A stretch of DNA of 64,000 nucleotides from Pelosinus fermentans DSM 17108 (GCF_000271485.2 NZ_AKVN02000001.1:810001-874000); one strand, 5' to 3'. Counted from the first letter of the stretch, positions 8,326 through 18,089 are shown. Notes: a model not told the origin generated them from the letters alone. Numbers and translations are program-made.

Positions 8326-9099
8326 ATGCTTACAATTGAAAATCTGTATAAAAGTTTTGGAAAGCTGGTGGCCGTGAATGATTTCAACTTGCATGTGAAA
8401 GAAGGAGAAACAGCAGTTCTTATGGGACCATCTGGCTGTGGGAAATCAACGATGATTCGTATGATCAATCGTCTAATTGAGCCTGATAGTGGGAGAATCT
8501 GTGTTTCCGGTACGGAAATAACGAAACTTGACCTAGAAGAATTGCGCCGGGTTCGTAAACGCATCGGTTTTGTCTTTCAGCAATTTAATTTAATTGGACG
8601 TTTAACCGCAGTAGAAAATGTTATGCTGGGATTAGTAATGGATGGCATATCACGGGAGGCGGCATATGATAAAGCGATGGAGGCATTAGAAAAGGTTGGA
8701 CTGGAAAAGCGTGCTCAGCATAAATCTGCTGAAATGTCAGGGGGACAGCAGCAGCGGGTAGGTATAGCAAGAGCACTGGCTTTTGAACCTGAACTTATGC
8801 TATGGGATGAACCCACAGCTTCTCTTGATCCTATTTTAGTTAGGGAAGTTCTAGTCATTATGGAAGAACTGGCAAAATACCGAGCGAGCAGCATGTTGGT
8901 TGTAACTCATGAAATATCCTTTGCCATACACGTTGCTGATCGAATTATATTGATGGATAAGGGCAGTATTGTAGAAGAAGGAATACCAGAAGACGTATTT
9001 GGCAGCCCGGAATCCCATATCGGCCAGCAGTACAAAGAACTCATCGAGTATCAGCAAATGACCAATGCCCGAACCCTAAACAGCAAAAATATTGCTTGA
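8326..9099 (+). CDS. ABC transporter ATP-binding protein (GlnQ/HisP-like)
   Basis: A 257-residue ATPase: Walker A G-P-S-G-C-G-K-S-T (about 33-41), Q-loop F-V-F-Q-Q-F-N-L, signature M-S-G-G-Q-Q-Q-R, Walker B L-M-L-W-D-E-P-T and switch His in V-V-T-H-E. The sequence style is that of polar amino acid importer ATPases. However, the partner permease just upstream has no amino acid permease domain and no binding protein is nearby, so it is better read as the motor for that unusual permease. The start ATG 8326 is preceded by GAAAGGGGG; an upstream in-frame ATG (8248) would extend into the repeat element. Confidence 0.85.
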   Translation: MLTIENLYKSFGKLVAVNDFNLHVKEGETAVLMGPSGCGKSTMIRMINRLIEPDSGRICVSGTEITKLDLEELRRVRKRIGFVFQQFNLIGRLTAVENVMLGLVMDGISREAAYDKAMEALEKVGLEKRAQHKSAEMSGGQQQRVGIARALAFEPELMLWDEPTASLDPILVREVLVIMEELAKYRASSMLVVTHEISFAIHVADRIILMDKGSIVEEGIPEDVFGSPESHIGQQYKELIEYQQMTNARTLNSKNIA

Positions 9100-9126
9100 A
9101 AAGGGATATTTGAAACGTTTATTGTA

Positions 9127-9184
9127 TCTTCTTCGTGTGCTTCGTGCCCGCGTAAGCGGCTTTGCGTCTTCGCGTTTCAAAAAA
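9127..9184. repeat. CGAAG-type repeat, right arm only (copy 4)
   Basis: Only a right-arm sequence is present (CTTCGTG..., TTGCGTCTTCGCGTTTCAAAA), with the inner mini-hairpin CCGCGTAAGCGG. The same mini-hairpin occurs in the copy at 21489. Confidence 0.75.
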
Positions 9185-9258
9185 AAATAAAAATAATTCT
9201 TGCAGGGAGAAGAAATATTCTATAGAATGTATAAAGGTTATTATATCAGGAGGATATC

Positions 9259-10089
9259 ATGCAGCAAACAACAATAGCAAAAGCTATAACATACACGGGT
9301 ATCGGATTACACTCGGGTCAAGACGTGACGATTACGATCAAACCGGCGCCTCCTGATACGGGAATTGTATTTGTAAGGATCGATTTGCCAGGAGCACCAC
9401 AAGTGGCAGCGATGGCTAACAATGTTACGAATGCCATGCGAGCGACTACATTAGAGAAAGGCTTGGCAAAGGTTTTTACGGTGGAACATCTGCTGGCAGC
9501 TTTTTTTGCCATGGAAGTGGATAACTGTCTAGTAGAAATTAATGCGGTAGAGCCTCCCGTAGGAGATGGCAGCTCCCTGCCTTTTGTTCAGATGATTCAA
9601 GAGGCTGGTGTGATAGAGCAAAATGCTTCTCGTCGGTTCGTTGCCGTTACAGAAGCCCAAACAGTGAGAGTGAATGACAAGTTTATTACAATATTGCCTT
9701 ATGATGGATTTAGAGTCACTTTTACCTCAATTAATTCTCATCCCATGTTAGGTGTGCAATTTGGTGATTATGAAATTACAAGAGATAGTTTTATTTCTGA
9801 GATTGCATCAGCGCGGACGATTGGTTTTATGCATGAGGTAGAGCAGCTTAAGTCCCAAGGCCTTGCTTTAGGCGGCAGCTTGGAAAATGCAGTGGTATAC
9901 GATGATGTAAAGGCTCTCACGCCTCTGCGGTTCCAGGATGAGCTGGTTCGTCATAAGATTTTAGATATTATTGGCGATTTGGCATTAGCAGGTCGTATTA
10001 GAGGTCATGTTATTGCCGTAAAGTCAAGCCATGCATTAAATACCGCATTGGCAAAAAAAATAGTGGACCATATTTTGGTAAGGAGCTGA
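9259..10089 (+). CDS. lpxC: UDP-3-O-acyl-N-acetylglucosamine deacetylase LpxC
   Basis: A 276-residue zinc deacetylase that catalyses the committed step of lipid A synthesis. Visible motifs: T-G-I-G-L-H-S-G at the N-terminus, T-V-E-H-L-L-A-A (first zinc His and catalytic Glu region), D-G-S-S-L-P-F, and H-K-I-L-D-I-I-G-D-L with the second zinc His and Asp. The late His in K-S-S-H-A-L-N is the general acid. CAGGAGG lies 8 nt before ATG 9259. fabZ follows after 6 nt, so the two are translated from one transcript. Separate lpxC and fabZ genes are used here rather than the fused form of some phyla. Confidence 0.96.
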   Translation: MQQTTIAKAITYTGIGLHSGQDVTITIKPAPPDTGIVFVRIDLPGAPQVAAMANNVTNAMRATTLEKGLAKVFTVEHLLAAFFAMEVDNCLVEINAVEPPVGDGSSLPFVQMIQEAGVIEQNASRRFVAVTEAQTVRVNDKFITILPYDGFRVTFTSINSHPMLGVQFGDYEITRDSFISEIASARTIGFMHEVEQLKSQGLALGGSLENAVVYDDVKALTPLRFQDELVRHKILDIIGDLALAGRIRGHVIAVKSSHALNTALAKKIVDHILVRS

Positions 10090-10095
10090 ATACAC

Positions 10096-10524
10096 ATGTT
10101 GTCTGCAACTGAAATACAAGAAATCATTCCTCATCGGTATCCATTTTTATTGGTGGACCGTATTCTTGAACTTGATCCTATGAAACGGGCGGTTGGCATT
10201 AAGAATGTCACTATGAATGAAGAATTCTTCCAAGGGCATTTTCCAGGGAAACCTATTATGCCTGGTGTATTACTACTAGAGGCTATGGCACAAGTGGGTG
10301 GCGTAGCAATGTTATACCCGGAGGAATATCGTGGAAATCTGGCATATTTTGTCGGCATGGACCGCGTTAAATTCAGAAAACCCGTAGTTCCTGGTGATCA
10401 AGTGCGAATGGTCGCAGAAATTATTAAAATACGCAGCAGCATGGGGAAAATATGGGCGCAAGCTTTTGTTGATGATCAATTGGTGGCAGAGGGAGAATTT
10501 TTATTCGCATTATCTGCCAGATAA
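10096..10524 (+). CDS. fabZ: 3-hydroxyacyl-ACP dehydratase FabZ
   Basis: A 142-residue hot-dog-fold enzyme. [10 protein letters not shown] at about residue 14, and the catalytic [19 protein letters not shown] with His and Glu, identify FabZ. It dehydrates beta-hydroxyacyl-ACP in fatty acid elongation and competes with LpxA/LpxD for hydroxyacyl-ACP, which explains its place between lpxC and lpxA. Confidence 0.96.
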   Translation: MLSATEIQEIIPHRYPFLLVDRILELDPMKRAVGIKNVTMNEEFFQGHFPGKPIMPGVLLLEAMAQVGGVAMLYPEEYRGNLAYFVGMDRVKFRKPVVPGDQVRMVAEIIKIRSSMGKIWAQAFVDDQLVAEGEFLFALSAR

Positions 10525-10703
10525 TGAAAAAAGAAGTAAAATAGTGATAATCAGAATTATCAGTGAGATAATACCGAAAAAAAGGCTGTAAACGGTAAAA
10601 ATTGGCGTAAAATTGTCTGCCATGTTTAGACTGGTCAGTCGGATTATAAGTATAGTAGCATGTAATAAAAATGTATTTAGTCTAGTAAGGAGATGATGAG
10701 CAG

Positions 10704-11522
10704 ATGAAGCCGGAAAAGGTTGTCGTACCTCTGCGTAAAATACATGAGACAGCAGTCGTTCATCCCAATGCTCGTATCGGCAAGGATGTTGAAATTGGCC
10801 CATATGCAGTGGTTGGTGAGAATGTAGTAATTGGTGATGGGACTAAAATTAGTGCCCATGCTATTATAGATGGCTGGACCAGTATTGGAAAGAATTGTGT
10901 AATATTCCCGAGTGCATCCATTGGTTCAGATCCTCAAGATTTAAAATTTGCTGGTGAAAAAAGCTATGTTTTTATTGGCGATAATACCAGAATAAGAGAA
11001 TTTGCTACGGTAAATCGCGCTACTGGTGAAGGTGAGGAAACCCGAATTGGTCACGATTGCTTACTAATGGCTTATACCCACGTGGCTCACAACTGTATTG
11101 TTGGGAATAACGTGATTATGTCTAATGCAGCGACATTGGCTGGTCATGTGGTTGTAGAAGACCGAGCCGTTATTGGTGGTTTAACTGGAGTTCACCAATT
11201 TGTAAAGATTGGCATGAATGCAATGGTAGGCGGCGCATCCAAAGTGGTACAGGATATCCCTCCTTTTGTGATTGCAGATGGACATCCAGCCCGTGTATCA
11301 GGACTCAATAATGTGGGGATGGCTCGTTCTGGTATCAGCCGCGAAGCCCGCAACAATATCAAAAAAGCATATAAAATATTGTATCGTTCCGGACTGCCGC
11401 TAACGCAAGCCATTGAAGTCATGGAACAAGAATTAGAATCCTATCCTGAAGTGGAACATTTCCTGCGTTTTCTGCGTAATGTAGAACGGGGTGTCTGTCG
11501 CGGTCGTCGGGACGGAGAATAG
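10704..11522 (+). CDS. lpxA: UDP-N-acetylglucosamine O-acyltransferase LpxA
   Basis: A 272-residue protein with a hexapeptide-repeat beta-helix in the first 190 residues (I-H-E-T-A-V-V-H-P-N-A, H-V-A-H-N-C-I-V-G-N-N-V) and the signature G-L-T-G-V-H-Q-F. A helical C-terminal domain follows. It performs the first step of lipid A synthesis. The His in H-V-A-H-N matches the catalytic base. AAGGAG lies 12-17 nt upstream of the ATG. The 179-nt gap before it holds an inverted repeat (10545-10562) but no gene. Confidence 0.95.
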   Translation: MKPEKVVVPLRKIHETAVVHPNARIGKDVEIGPYAVVGENVVIGDGTKISAHAIIDGWTSIGKNCVIFPSASIGSDPQDLKFAGEKSYVFIGDNTRIREFATVNRATGEGEETRIGHDCLLMAYTHVAHNCIVGNNVIMSNAATLAGHVVVEDRAVIGGLTGVHQFVKIGMNAMVGGASKVVQDIPPFVIADGHPARVSGLNNVGMARSGISREARNNIKKAYKILYRSGLPLTQAIEVMEQELESYPEVEHFLRFLRNVERGVCRGRRDGE

Positions 11523-11533
11523 GAGTTTAGCAA

Positions 11534-12337
11534 ATGAAAATAATAGGTTTATTAGCTGGTATTGGAAGATTGCCAGTAGAATTTGCCCGTGCCGCTCGCG
11601 GCATGGGCTTTACCGTGATTGCTGTCTGTGTGGTGCCTGGTACAGATGAAGAATTAGATCGGGTGGCAAATAAAACCCACCATATTAGCGTTGGACAATT
11701 ACAAGCAATTATTACTACCCTTAAAGAAGAAGGTGTTACGGAAGTTACTATGATTGGCAAAGTCACTAAGGAATTAATGTTCTCAGGTGCAGTTGCTCTT
11801 GACAGCCGGATACAAAAACTGCTGGCAAGTCTTACTGATAATAGTGATGATACCATTATGTTAGCTTTTGTTCGTGAATTGGCAATGGAAGGGCTGGGGA
11901 TCTTAGATCAAACCGCTTTGATTCGTTCATTGATGCCTGGAGCTGGTGTGCTGACGGATCGGAAGCCAACACAAGAAGAACAGGCCGACCTGGATTTTGG
12001 TTTTACTATGGCTAAAGAGGTTGGCAGGTTGGATATTGGTCAGACGGTAGTGGTGAAGAACTGTGCTGTCATGGCTGTAGAAGCCATTGAAGGTACAGAT
12101 GCATGTATTCGCCGCGGCGGTGAATTAGGTCGAGGCGGTGTGCGAGTAGTAAAAGTCGCCAAACCGAATCAGGACATGCGTTTTGATGTACCAACTGTTG
12201 GGCCGAATACCTTAGAATCCATGCTTGCCGCAGGAGCAACAGCTCTCGCCATGGAAGCAGGCAAAACTCTTCTGGTAGATCGCCAAACCGTTCTAAAAAT
12301 AGCCAACAATCATGGCATAACAATTCTGGTAATGTGA
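11534..12337 (+). CDS. lpxI: UDP-2,3-diacylglucosamine pyrophosphatase LpxI
   Basis: A 267-residue DUF1009-family protein: the N-terminal G-L-L-A-G-I-G-R-L-P-V-E-F-A-R-A motif, central D-D-T-I-M-L-A, and C-terminal A-K-P-N-Q-D-M-R-F-D-V-P-T-V-G. LpxI makes lipid X from UDP-diacylglucosamine, replacing LpxH. No lpxH-like metallophosphatase gene is in the window, so this is the expected enzyme here. The gene starts 11 nt after lpxA. Confidence 0.92.
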   Translation: MKIIGLLAGIGRLPVEFARAARGMGFTVIAVCVVPGTDEELDRVANKTHHISVGQLQAIITTLKEEGVTEVTMIGKVTKELMFSGAVALDSRIQKLLASLTDNSDDTIMLAFVRELAMEGLGILDQTALIRSLMPGAGVLTDRKPTQEEQADLDFGFTMAKEVGRLDIGQTVVVKNCAVMAVEAIEGTDACIRRGGELGRGGVRVVKVAKPNQDMRFDVPTVGPNTLESMLAAGATALAMEAGKTLLVDRQTVLKIANNHGITILVM

Positions 12338-12366
12338 TAAAATAAGAAGAAACAATGCAAAAACAA

Positions 12367-12489
12367 TTAACCGCGAAGATGCGAAGATACGAAGGCGCTA
12401 TCGCGTACACGAAGAATCTTATCCAAATTTTCTTATTGTGCCATCCTTCGTATACCTTCATATCCTTCGTGTCTTCGCGTTAAAACGTT
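12367..12489. repeat. CGAAG-type repeat, copy 5
   Basis: Left arm TTAACCGCGAAGATGCGAAG, inner segment GGCGCTATCGCGTACACGAAG, and right arm with CCTTCGTGTCTTCGCGTTAAAA. It lies between lpxI and lpxB. Confidence 0.85.
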
Positions 12490-12520
12490 TTTTTGATCTA
12501 CTATTTGTTGGAGGATTTGT

Positions 12521-13678
12521 ATGTGTAAAATCATGATTTCAGTAGGAGAAGCATCAGGTGATTTGCATGGGGCCAGTGTTGCTCATGCATTAAAAGCCAT
12601 ACAACCTAACATCAAAATGTTTGGCATGGGCGGCAAGGCGATGGCAGAGGCTGGTGTGGATATTGTGTATGACATTGCCGATTTAGGTGTTATCGGCTTT
12701 GTGGAAGTCATAAAAAACCTGCCGAGATTATTTAAACTGCGCGATGATCTGGCCGAACTCATGGAACAGGAGAAACCTGATGCCCTAGTCATTATTGATT
12801 ATGCTGACTTTAATATGCGATTGGCTAAAATTGCCAAAGAAAAAGGTATTCCTGTAATATCTTATATTAGTCCTTCCGTCTGGGCATGGAGGAAAGGCAG
12901 AGCAAAAGAAGTCGCCAAAATTGTAGAAAAAGTGGCGGCTATTTTTCCATTTGAAGCGGAGGTTTATAAAGAGGCTGGAGCGAATGTTACTTTTGTAGGA
13001 CATCCATTGCTCGATATTGTCAAACCAACCATGTCAAAGCCAGAGGCTTATCAATACTTTGAAGCTGATTCCGAAAAGCCAATTGTCCTGCTATTACCAG
13101 GCAGCCGCCAACAGGAAATCATCAGTTTATTACCTGTTATGCTTGCAGCTGGGGAGAAAATAGCAGAAAAGGTACCAGAATGTCAATTTTTTCTGCCAGT
13201 GGCTTCGACAATTTCCCGGGAAATGCTGCATAGTATGATCAAACCATATAAAATAAACGTTGTTTTAACGCAAAAGAACACGTATGATTTGATGAATATT
13301 GGCAATGTAGCGATTGCAGCTTCCGGTACAGTTACCCTAGAGGCAGCTTTATTAAACCTGCCTACCGTAATTATATACAAATTAGCAATGTTTACTTACC
13401 TTTTGGGTAAGTTATTAGTGAAAATCCCATACATCAGCCTGCCTAACATTATTGCGGGACGTAAGGTAGTACCAGAATTATTGCAGTCTGCAGTAACAGC
13501 AGATAATATTGCGAATGAAACAATACCTATATTATTGGATTCCCATTTGCATGAGAACATGCTGCAGGACTTGGCTGAGGTAAAACGCAAGCTGGGTGAG
13601 GTTGGTGCTGTTGAGCGTGTAGCAAAGGAAATTTTAACCGTAGCTAAAGGTCAAGGGTTAAGTGGAGGACAAAGATGA
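12521..13678 (+). CDS. lpxB: Lipid A disaccharide synthase LpxB
   Basis: A 385-residue GT19 enzyme. S-V-G-E-A-S-G-D-L-H-G at the N-terminus, P-S-V-W-A-W-R-K-G-R, V-G-H-P-L-L-D and L-L-P-G-S-R-Q-Q-E-I are the conserved blocks. It joins UDP-diacylglucosamine and lipid X at the inner face of the inner membrane. GGAGG lies about 7 nt before the ATG. Its end overlaps msbA by four bases (ATGA), so the two are translationally coupled. Confidence 0.95.
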   Translation: MCKIMISVGEASGDLHGASVAHALKAIQPNIKMFGMGGKAMAEAGVDIVYDIADLGVIGFVEVIKNLPRLFKLRDDLAELMEQEKPDALVIIDYADFNMRLAKIAKEKGIPVISYISPSVWAWRKGRAKEVAKIVEKVAAIFPFEAEVYKEAGANVTFVGHPLLDIVKPTMSKPEAYQYFEADSEKPIVLLLPGSRQQEIISLLPVMLAAGEKIAEKVPECQFFLPVASTISREMLHSMIKPYKINVVLTQKNTYDLMNIGNVAIAASGTVTLEAALLNLPTVIIYKLAMFTYLLGKLLVKIPYISLPNIIAGRKVVPELLQSAVTADNIANETIPILLDSHLHENMLQDLAEVKRKLGEVGAVERVAKEILTVAKGQGLSGGQR

Positions 13679-15399
13679 CAACCTATATGCGCCTGATACA
13701 ATATATAAGGCCCTACTTACCGCGAATGGTCGTAGCCGTTCTTTGTATCATCTTAGCGGCAAGTGCCACTTTATATGTCCCTTGGATATTACGAGATGTA
13801 ATTGATGAGGTGCTGACAACAAAAAATATGTCAATGCTCAATACGATTACAATTGGCATTGTGATTGTATATTTTCTGCGAGGCATTTTTTTCTTCGGAC
13901 AAACCTATCTCATGTCCTATATTGGACAGAAAATCATTATAGACATTCGCGGAGACGTGTACAAGCATATGCAGCGCCTGTCTTTATCGTATTTTGAAAA
14001 GCGTCAGACAGGTAAAGTTATGAGTTATATTACGAATGATGTAGCTGCAGTACAAGGTGCTTTGGTGGAGAGTATGATTGAACTGCTTACCGAGGGGATG
14101 ACCTTAATTGGATCATTGGGAGCGATGTTTTATCTTCACTGGAAACTATCTTTTTTGACACTGGTGACTTTGCCGTTAGTAGGGCAGGCAATTAAGATTT
14201 TTGGCAAAAAATTACGAACATCCAGCAGGACTGTCCAGGAAAGGACGGCCGACATTACCTCTTTTTTACAGGAAAGTATTTCCTCGGTACGAATCATTAA
14301 ATCCTTTGCCAGAGAAGACTATGAAATAGACCGTTTCCAAAAGGAAAATAGTCATAATTTTAGAGCGCAAATGAAGAACTCTCAAATTATGGCGACTCTA
14401 ACTCCCGTCATTGAATTTTTGGCTGCCATTGGCGTTACCTTAATTATATGGTACGGAGGAAAAGAAGTTATTGATAATAACTTGACAGCTGGTTCATTGA
14501 TTGCCTTTTTAATGTATGCAATCAATTTGACTAATCCCCTTAAACGCTTAAGTCGCGTATACGGCAATATTCAAAAGGCGTTATCTGCCGCGGATCGAGT
14601 ATTTGAAGTCCTTGATACCAAGCCAGAAATCGAAGATATGCCAGGTGCCATTGCATTGCCAACCATAGATGGGTATGTAGCATTAAATAATGTAACTTTT
14701 GAATATAAAGCAGGTGAACCTGCCTTACGTCAAGTGAACCTTAAGGTCACTCCAGGTCAGGTAGTGGCAATTGTAGGGCCAAGCGGTGCAGGAAAAACCA
14801 CCATTGCCAATTTGATACCAAGGTTTTATGATACGACTGATGGCAATATTACCATTGACGGTATTGATATAAAGACAGTGACCTTACAATCCCTGCGAGA
14901 ACAAATTGGCATTGTTCCCCAAGAGACGATTTTGTTTAATGGCAGTGCATATGATAATATTTTATATGGGAAATTAGATGCTGGTCATGACGAAGTTATG
15001 AATGCTGCTAAAGCGGCCAACGCTCATGAGTTTATCATCAATATGCCTGACGGCTATGATACGCAAATTGGCGAGCGGGGCTCAAAGTTATCCGGTGGTC
15101 AAAGGCAGCGCATTTCCATTGCCAGAGCGATTTTGAAAAACCCCCGGGTGCTGATCTTGGATGAAGCCACATCAGCATTGGATACAGAAAGTGAAAAATT
15201 AGTGCAAGAAGCGGTGGATAAATTAATGATCGGGCGGACATCCTTTGTGATTGCCCATCGTTTGTCTACTATACAGCGTGCCGATTTAATTGTAGTCATG
15301 GAAAAGGGAAAAATTGCTGAGCAGGGAACTCATGCAGAACTTTTATCAGCAGATGGCTTATACAGTAAGTTATATCAAGTTCAGTTTGAAAAACGGTAA
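13675..15399 (+). CDS. msbA: Lipid A flippase MsbA (ABC exporter)
   Basis: A 574-residue half-transporter: six transmembrane segments in residues 1-310, then an ATPase with Walker A G-P-S-G-A-G-K-T-T, signature L-S-G-G-Q-R-Q-R and Walker B V-L-I-L-D-E-A-T-S-A-L-D, and the switch His in I-A-H-R-L-S-T. Position between lpxB and waaA supports the lipid A-core flippase assignment over a generic drug exporter. Confidence 0.92.
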   Translation: MTTYMRLIQYIRPYLPRMVVAVLCIILAASATLYVPWILRDVIDEVLTTKNMSMLNTITIGIVIVYFLRGIFFFGQTYLMSYIGQKIIIDIRGDVYKHMQRLSLSYFEKRQTGKVMSYITNDVAAVQGALVESMIELLTEGMTLIGSLGAMFYLHWKLSFLTLVTLPLVGQAIKIFGKKLRTSSRTVQERTADITSFLQESISSVRIIKSFAREDYEIDRFQKENSHNFRAQMKNSQIMATLTPVIEFLAAIGVTLIIWYGGKEVIDNNLTAGSLIAFLMYAINLTNPLKRLSRVYGNIQKALSAADRVFEVLDTKPEIEDMPGAIALPTIDGYVALNNVTFEYKAGEPALRQVNLKVTPGQVVAIVGPSGAGKTTIANLIPRFYDTTDGNITIDGIDIKTVTLQSLREQIGIVPQETILFNGSAYDNILYGKLDAGHDEVMNAAKAANAHEFIINMPDGYDTQIGERGSKLSGGQRQRISIARAILKNPRVLILDEATSALDTESEKLVQEAVDKLMIGRTSFVIAHRLSTIQRADLIVVMEKGKIAEQGTHAELLSADGLYSKLYQVQFEKR

Positions 15400-15427
15400 A
15401 GAGGAACGATGAAAAAGAGGTATTAAC

Positions 15428-16723
15428 ATGCATTTTCTTTACAATTTATTAGTTACATTGCTTGTTGTACTGGCTGCTCCAGTATTCCTCTTCCGTTTTA
15501 TTCGTGAAGAAGGATTTGGCCGGCGCTTACGGCAAAGTTTTGGCTTTATACCAGAAGAAGAGCTGGCACCGGTGCTGCAAAAGGATTGCATTTGGCTGCA
15601 CGCAGCATCAGTAGGTGAGATTGTTGCAGCAAGCCCCATTATAAAAGAGATTAGTCATGAACTTCCTGATAAGCCCATATTAATATCTGTAGTAACTTCC
15701 AGCGGGTATGACATGGCTAAAAGAATTATTAAAGATGCAGACAGCATTGTCTTCTTCCCTTTGGATCTGCCCTATCTTAGCCATAGCGTGGTGAAACGGG
15801 TTCGGCCCAGTGTGTTCTTATTGGTGGAAACGGAATTGTGGCCTAACTTTTTAAAGGCTGCAAGACATTTTTCTATCCCTGTTATGATGGTGAATGGCAG
15901 AATCAGCGATAAAAGTGTGGAACGATATCATTATATGCGCAGCATGCTAAAAAGTATGTTGAATACTGTGGAGAAATTCTGCATGCAATCTACCATTGAT
16001 GCCCAGTATATTATTCGTTTGGGGGCAGATGTACAGCGTGTTGTTGTTACGGGTAACACAAAATTTGATCAAACGTATACCAATGTTACCCCGGAAGAAC
16101 AGCAAACCCTGCGTCAGGGAATGGGTATTGAAGAAACAGTTCCTGTTTTGGTGGCGGGAAGTACCCATCCTGGAGAAGAAGAAATGTTACTTACTGCTTT
16201 TCAAAAGGTGCGGGAATCCTACCCCAGTGCAAAGCTTTTAATTGCACCACGGGATATTATACGCAGTGAAGAAATTGTTAACTTAGCTGAAACCTATGGT
16301 TTTAAAGGAATACTCAGGACTAAATTTTCTCAGCAGTCCCGTGAGCAGCATGATATTATTGTGCTGGATACCATTGGAGAGTTGGGGAAGGTATATAGCA
16401 TTGGTATCACTATTTACGTAGGAGGCAGCCTTGTGCCGCGAGGGGGTCACAACATTCTGGAACCTGCAGCCCATGGCAAACCGATTTTGGTTGGTCCTCA
16501 TATGTTTAATTTCAAAGAAACCTATGCATTATTTTCTGGCAGGCAGGCATGTGTGACAGTATATGATGCGGAAACGTTGGGGACAACGTTTTTAGAGCTT
16601 TTAAATAATGAAGAATTACGGTTAAAGATGTCTCAAGAAACATTGACGATTATTGAAGAAAATCGTGGAGCTTCGCGCAAAAGTGTGATGTATCTAAAAG
16701 AGTTATTGGGACGAATAAATTGA
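15428..16723 (+). CDS. waaA: Kdo transferase WaaA (KdtA)
   Basis: A 431-residue GT30 enzyme with an N-terminal membrane anchor. W-L-H-A-A-S-V-G-E (with the catalytic Glu), V-E-T-E-L-W-P-N and A-G-S-T-H-P-G-E-E-E are typical. It transfers one or more Kdo residues to lipid IVA using CMP-Kdo, which KdsB (18090) makes. Its stop codon overlaps a possible TTG start of lpxK. Confidence 0.95.
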   Translation: MHFLYNLLVTLLVVLAAPVFLFRFIREEGFGRRLRQSFGFIPEEELAPVLQKDCIWLHAASVGEIVAASPIIKEISHELPDKPILISVVTSSGYDMAKRIIKDADSIVFFPLDLPYLSHSVVKRVRPSVFLLVETELWPNFLKAARHFSIPVMMVNGRISDKSVERYHYMRSMLKSMLNTVEKFCMQSTIDAQYIIRLGADVQRVVVTGNTKFDQTYTNVTPEEQQTLRQGMGIEETVPVLVAGSTHPGEEEMLLTAFQKVRESYPSAKLLIAPRDIIRSEEIVNLAETYGFKGILRTKFSQQSREQHDIIVLDTIGELGKVYSIGITIYVGGSLVPRGGHNILEPAAHGKPILVGPHMFNFKETYALFSGRQACVTVYDAETLGTTFLELLNNEELRLKMSQETLTIIEENRGASRKSVMYLKELLGRIN

Positions 16724-16740
16724 ACAAAGGCGGAACAAGT

Positions 16741-17907
16741 ATGCGCCAACGTGAAGAAATACAACTTTATTTATATCGATTAATACATGGTGAAGAACCA
16801 GGCATTCTTACAGATTTTCTGCTGGGTGTACTGCATATTTTCTCTGTTATTTATGGCTGGGCTGTGCTTTGTAAGCTAGCCTTATATAAGTATGGAATTT
16901 TAAGGCAGCACAAGCTGAATTGCCATGTGATTAGTCTGGGGAATATTACAGTAGGCGGAACTGGTAAAACTCCTACTGCTCAGCGATTGGCTACGATCAT
17001 TCGGGACATGGGGTATCGAGTAGTCATTTTAAACCGCGGCTATCGGGCTGGGTGGAGAGGGCAGATTGGTTTGGTGTCAGATGGGGAAAAAATCTATATG
17101 TCGGCAGCGGAAGCTGGGGATGAAGCCTATTTGTTAGCAAAAAGCCTGCCTAAGGTTTCAGTAGTAATCGGGAGCAATCGCATTATTACAGGGGAATATG
17201 CTGTGAATGAGCTAAAGGCAGATGTTATTATCTTAGATGATGGATTTCAGCATTGGCAATTGGCACGTGATTTGGATATTGTATTAATTGATTCTCTCAA
17301 CATGTTTGGCAATCAATTTATGCTGCCAAGGGGAACTCTGCGAGAACCTTTGTCCAATTTATCCCGGGCACAAATCTTTTTACTGACAAAAATCGATCAG
17401 TCAAGCCTTGAGGCGAGGGAAATGATTTATAGTACCTTGGATCAATACAATAAAAAGGCCTTAGTTGTGGAAAGTATTCATAAACCCCGGTGTTTCGTGG
17501 AAATTGAAGAATGGTATAAAGGAACAATAGGGCGTAAGAACGTGCCGTTAGAAAGTGTCCGGGGTCATAAAGTACTGGCTTTTTCGGCTATCGGCAACCC
17601 TTCTTCCTTTGAACAGACCATTTTGGATCTTGGCGTATCCGATGTATGCGGCGTAAGATATGTTGATCATCATGATTATACGATGGCAGAAATGCAGTAT
17701 ATTATGCAAAAAGCCGTAGATGAAAATGTATATGCCTTGGTTACCACAGAAAAAGACGCAGTAAAGATTCCTGCAGAATTCATTCACTCAGATCGTCCAT
17801 TGCCTTTATATGTCCTGAGCATTGCTGTATTCTTTACAGAAGGCTATGAAGATCTAATGGGTTTAATTAAGAAAGTAGAAAATAAGCAGGATGCTGCTGA
17901 AATATGA
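16741..17907 (+). CDS. lpxK: Tetraacyldisaccharide 4'-kinase LpxK
   Basis: About 388 residues. The P-loop V-G-G-T-G-K-T-P-T (about residue 78-86), L-N-R-G-Y-R and D-V-I-I-L-D-D-G-F-Q-H identify LpxK, which phosphorylates the 4' position of the lipid A disaccharide. ATG 16741 is preferred since AAAGGCGG lies 8-15 nt before it. An in-frame TTG at 16720 overlapping the waaA stop would add seven residues and cannot be excluded. The N-terminal 70 residues include a membrane-associated helix (about 25-50). Confidence 0.93.
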   Translation: MRQREEIQLYLYRLIHGEEPGILTDFLLGVLHIFSVIYGWAVLCKLALYKYGILRQHKLNCHVISLGNITVGGTGKTPTAQRLATIIRDMGYRVVILNRGYRAGWRGQIGLVSDGEKIYMSAAEAGDEAYLLAKSLPKVSVVIGSNRIITGEYAVNELKADVIILDDGFQHWQLARDLDIVLIDSLNMFGNQFMLPRGTLREPLSNLSRAQIFLLTKIDQSSLEAREMIYSTLDQYNKKALVVESIHKPRCFVEIEEWYKGTIGRKNVPLESVRGHKVLAFSAIGNPSSFEQTILDLGVSDVCGVRYVDHHDYTMAEMQYIMQKAVDENVYALVTTEKDAVKIPAEFIHSDRPLPLYVLSIAVFFTEGYEDLMGLIKKVENKQDAAEI

Positions 17908-17942
17908 TGTAATTACAGAATGGAGATACGTTAAAAAGAAAC

Positions 17943-18050
17943 GTTGAACCGCGAAGGTCACGAAGTTATATGAAGAACACGAAGACGAGTATTATAACCA
18001 CTTCGCGTTCTTCACTTCCCGGTCGGCAGCTTCGCATCTTCGCGTTTTAA
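17943..18050. repeat. CGAAG-type repeat, copy 6
   Basis: GTTGAACCGCGAAGGTCACGAAG at the left and CTTCGCATCTTCGCGTTTTAAA at the right, between lpxK and kdsB. Confidence 0.85.
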
Positions 18051-18089
18051 ACAGCTTTTTTATACTGTTAGATAAGGGAGGTTTATTCT

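Noticed and set aside
10545-10562. TGATAAT-CAGA-ATTATCA palindrome upstream of lpxA, looked like a Fur box
   Set aside because: The centre is four bases instead of one, so it does not fit the 7-1-7 box, and no promoter is clear nearby. Kept only as a possible operator.
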